Shown here piece by piece: positions 5,213 through 6,719 of a stretch of 6,719 nucleotides of DNA. Origin of the DNA: CAZTLE01 sp964614415 (lineage in GTDB: Bacteria > Bacteroidota > Bacteroidia > Flavobacteriales > Flavobacteriaceae); the NCBI GenBank assembly GCA_964614415.1, contig CAZTLE010000213.1, positions 1-6,719 of the forward strand, read 5' to 3'. Position 1 is the stretch's first letter. Every line of letters starts with the position of its first letter. The notes under the pieces are model-generated. The model did no database searches. It saw nothing but the letters and a program-made list of their open reading frames with translations, and had not been told where the DNA came from. Both the position numbers and the translations under genes were made by a program.

Positions 5213-6719
5213 ATCTTTTCGTAAAAAACCGATATCCTACGAAGCACACCGTGATAAAACCGGCCAGCATAAGCGGCCAGGTCCGCCTGGACCGAATGGG
5301 GGCATCATCCCCGGTAAGTACAATAGAACTCCAATAGTACGGAGAGGATAAGCTGGTATTGGCGTGCTTTTCAAGATAGGCGAGTTTGGCACCTTGCAAG
5401 GCATCTGATTTATTCTCACCCTTCGTAATGCCCTCATAAAAACCGGACGTGATTTCGAGACCGGTGGTCTCATTTAAATCCCATAAAGTGGATAGTACGC
5501 TACGGGTTCCGGAATTGAGAAATCCACGCGTAAGATTAAATACCCCTTCACCCTGCTTGTGTTCTCCCAACGAGGTTTGACAGGCGCTTAACACGACCAG
5601 CTCCTTGGCATTTCGCAGGAAATATAGCTCATCCAGCTCCAGTTGCTCGTCATAAAATCCCAGCCAGGGCGTCCCTTTGGTCACACCGCCATGAGAGGAA
5701 ATATGTACCACGTTGTAGTCATTGTAGCTTTGCAGGAACCGTTTCTTTGTAGCTTCCGTAAGGGTGATTGCTTCGGAAAAATAGGGTTTCAATTGTGTTT
5801 CTTCGGTAGTGCTATGCACCAGGCCGGGTAAATAATTGTCCTGAAATCCGGAGAGAATAAAGGCACTGAATCCTTTCTTTGGATTGGACTGTAATCCGAC
5901 TGAAGACATTTCCGCCGAGAGCGAGTATTTGTAATGCACTGGAGTCTGGTATATCAGGTAGTCGTCTGGCAACGTGGCCTGTGACCTTGTAGTTAGAACT
6001 TCGAACGGAAGGCTTTGCAAAGCACCATCCGGAACTACAATAAGACGCTTATTATTGAGGGTTTCTGCGTTCGAATCGGTAAAAGGAATTAGCTGGGAGT
6101 AGAGTTTCCAGGCCAGTCCTTTGTATTCTGAAATGTCTGCTTCGGAAACAAAAGGCTTGCTGATATGATCCCGAAAGTCTGTAACACTTTGGGTAAATGT
6201 ATCTCCCGTCTCGAACTTAGTAAGACGGCTCTCTTCTGAAGTAATCTTCAACACAAAACCGTCGGAAGCACCCAACAAATACTGAAGTATCACCTCATTC
6301 TTGTCCATGGTCTTCCGGACTTCTTCGAGGGATACCACCTGTAGTCCTTGCTTAAAATTGAAATAGGCCGGATAGGAAGTCTCCAAAGAATCTATAAAGT
6401 TTTTATAGGCTGTTTTCTCTCTAAAGAGCGCATCCTGCACATTGCTCATTCCCTCCGGATCTGTCGAACCCAGACGACCTTCCAAGTCCTGTATACGACG
6501 CTGTAATTCATATTCGCGGTCCGAAATGGCTTCCGGAATACGGGCGTATTGACGGGCTTTGGCTGCAGTAATATTTTCCAGAAGCAAAAGGCCCTTGTTC
6601 TTTTCCATATAGTAGAAAGCCCTGGCCGGATCTCCTTGCTCGTGGCAAATCTGTACGGCCTTCACATAAAGCTCAGAACTTTTCTTTCTCCAAAACAACT
6701 TGGACAGTTCTTCTCGGCT
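5211..6719 (-). CDS. CHAT-domain cysteine protease, C-terminal membrane anchor (5' end beyond window)
   Basis: The frame is open from the stop (TAA, 5213-5211) to the window edge, giving about 502 residues; the N-terminus is missing. A TTG at 6698 is not a credible start because coding sequence continues upstream (SREELSK). Numbering here takes that TTG as residue 1. The beginning (about 8-45, with ARAFYYMEKNKGLLLLENI) looks like the last tetratricopeptide-type helices that precede CHAT domains, followed by a charged helical stretch (58-105). The CHAT domain (PF12770, caspase/separase-like) spans about 190-465: VVPDGALQSLPFEVL (221-235), catalytic His336 in HISSHGG, catalytic Cys373 in LSACQTSLGE, and PYYWSSIVLTGD (453-464). 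The dyad is intact, so proteolysis is expected; the target is unknown. Residues 474-490 form one membrane helix, with basic residues on both sides. TPR-CHAT proteins are common in Bacteroidota; a defence or cell-death role is possible but not shown. It converges on the propeller gene, with the terminator between. Confidence 0.92.
   Translation of the reverse strand, partial: SREELSKLFWRKKSSELYVKAVQICHEQGDPARAFYYMEKNKGLLLLENITAAKARQYARIPEAISDREYELQRRIQDLEGRLGSTDPEGMSNVQDALFREKTAYKNFIDSLETSYPAYFNFKQGLQVVSLEEVRKTMDKNEVILQYLLGASDGFVLKITSEESRLTKFETGDTFTQSVTDFRDHISKPFVSEADISEYKGLAWKLYSQLIPFTDSNAETLNNKRLIVVPDGALQSLPFEVLTTRSQATLPDDYLIYQTPVHYKYSLSAEMSSVGLQSNPKKGFSAFILSGFQDNYLPGLVHSTTEETQLKPYFSEAITLTEATKKRFLQSYNDYNVVHISSHGGVTKGTPWLGFYDEQLELDELYFLRNAKELVVLSACQTSLGEHKQGEGVFNLTRGFLNSGTRSVLSTLWDLNETTGLEITSGFYEGITKGENKSDALQGAKLAYLEKHANTSLSSPYYWSSIVLTGDDAPIRSRRTWPLMLAGFITVCFVGYRFFTKR

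Noticed and set aside
6696..6698. TTG at 6698 as the start of the CHAT protein
   Set aside because: The reading frame continues without a stop to the window edge and the family normally has a long TPR region before this point, so the gene is taken as cut by the edge.

Overview
The window looks like chromosomal DNA of a member of the Bacteroidota, most likely a flavobacterium. The evidence is a C-terminal type IX secretion (T9SS) sorting domain on the secreted protein, a TANNTTTG-type -7 box typical of this phylum, a LytS/LytTR two-component pair, and a CHAT protease of the kind common in the group. No ribosomal or tRNA gene, IS element, phage gene or CRISPR array was seen. The genus cannot be fixed from this window.

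Layout: positions 1-132 are a short A/T-rich regulatory region with two tandem dyads. A small DUF456 membrane protein (133-633, +) follows. It meets a YdjA-like nitroreductase (630-1187, -) tail to tail, with both stop codons inside one CTAG. Next come, on the minus strand, a LytS-type histidine kinase (1216-2298) and its LytTR response regulator (2302-3096). The regulator is transcribed first, with only 3 nt between the two genes. A 300-bp divergent intergenic region with several dyads separates the regulator from a large secreted protein (3397-5157, +). That protein has a signal peptide, seven FG-GAP/VCBS-type calcium loops (probably a seven-bladed propeller), an ASPIC/UnbV domain and a T9SS sorting tail. 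A strong intrinsic terminator (5182-5212) closes it. Converging on it is the 3' part of a CHAT-domain cysteine protease (5211-6719, -) with a C-terminal membrane anchor; its 5' end lies outside the window.

How they may work together: the kinase and regulator form one signalling operon. The divergent secreted protein is the nearest candidate target, but this rests on position and weak motif evidence only. The nitroreductase probably has its own promoter and operator, because a perfect 20-bp dyad sits over its -7 box and start codon. The DUF456 and CHAT genes have no visible functional link to the rest. I see no clear new multi-gene system. The points most worth following are the membrane-anchored CHAT protease, the two operator-like dyads, and the dyad-rich region between the LytTR regulator and the T9SS propeller gene.
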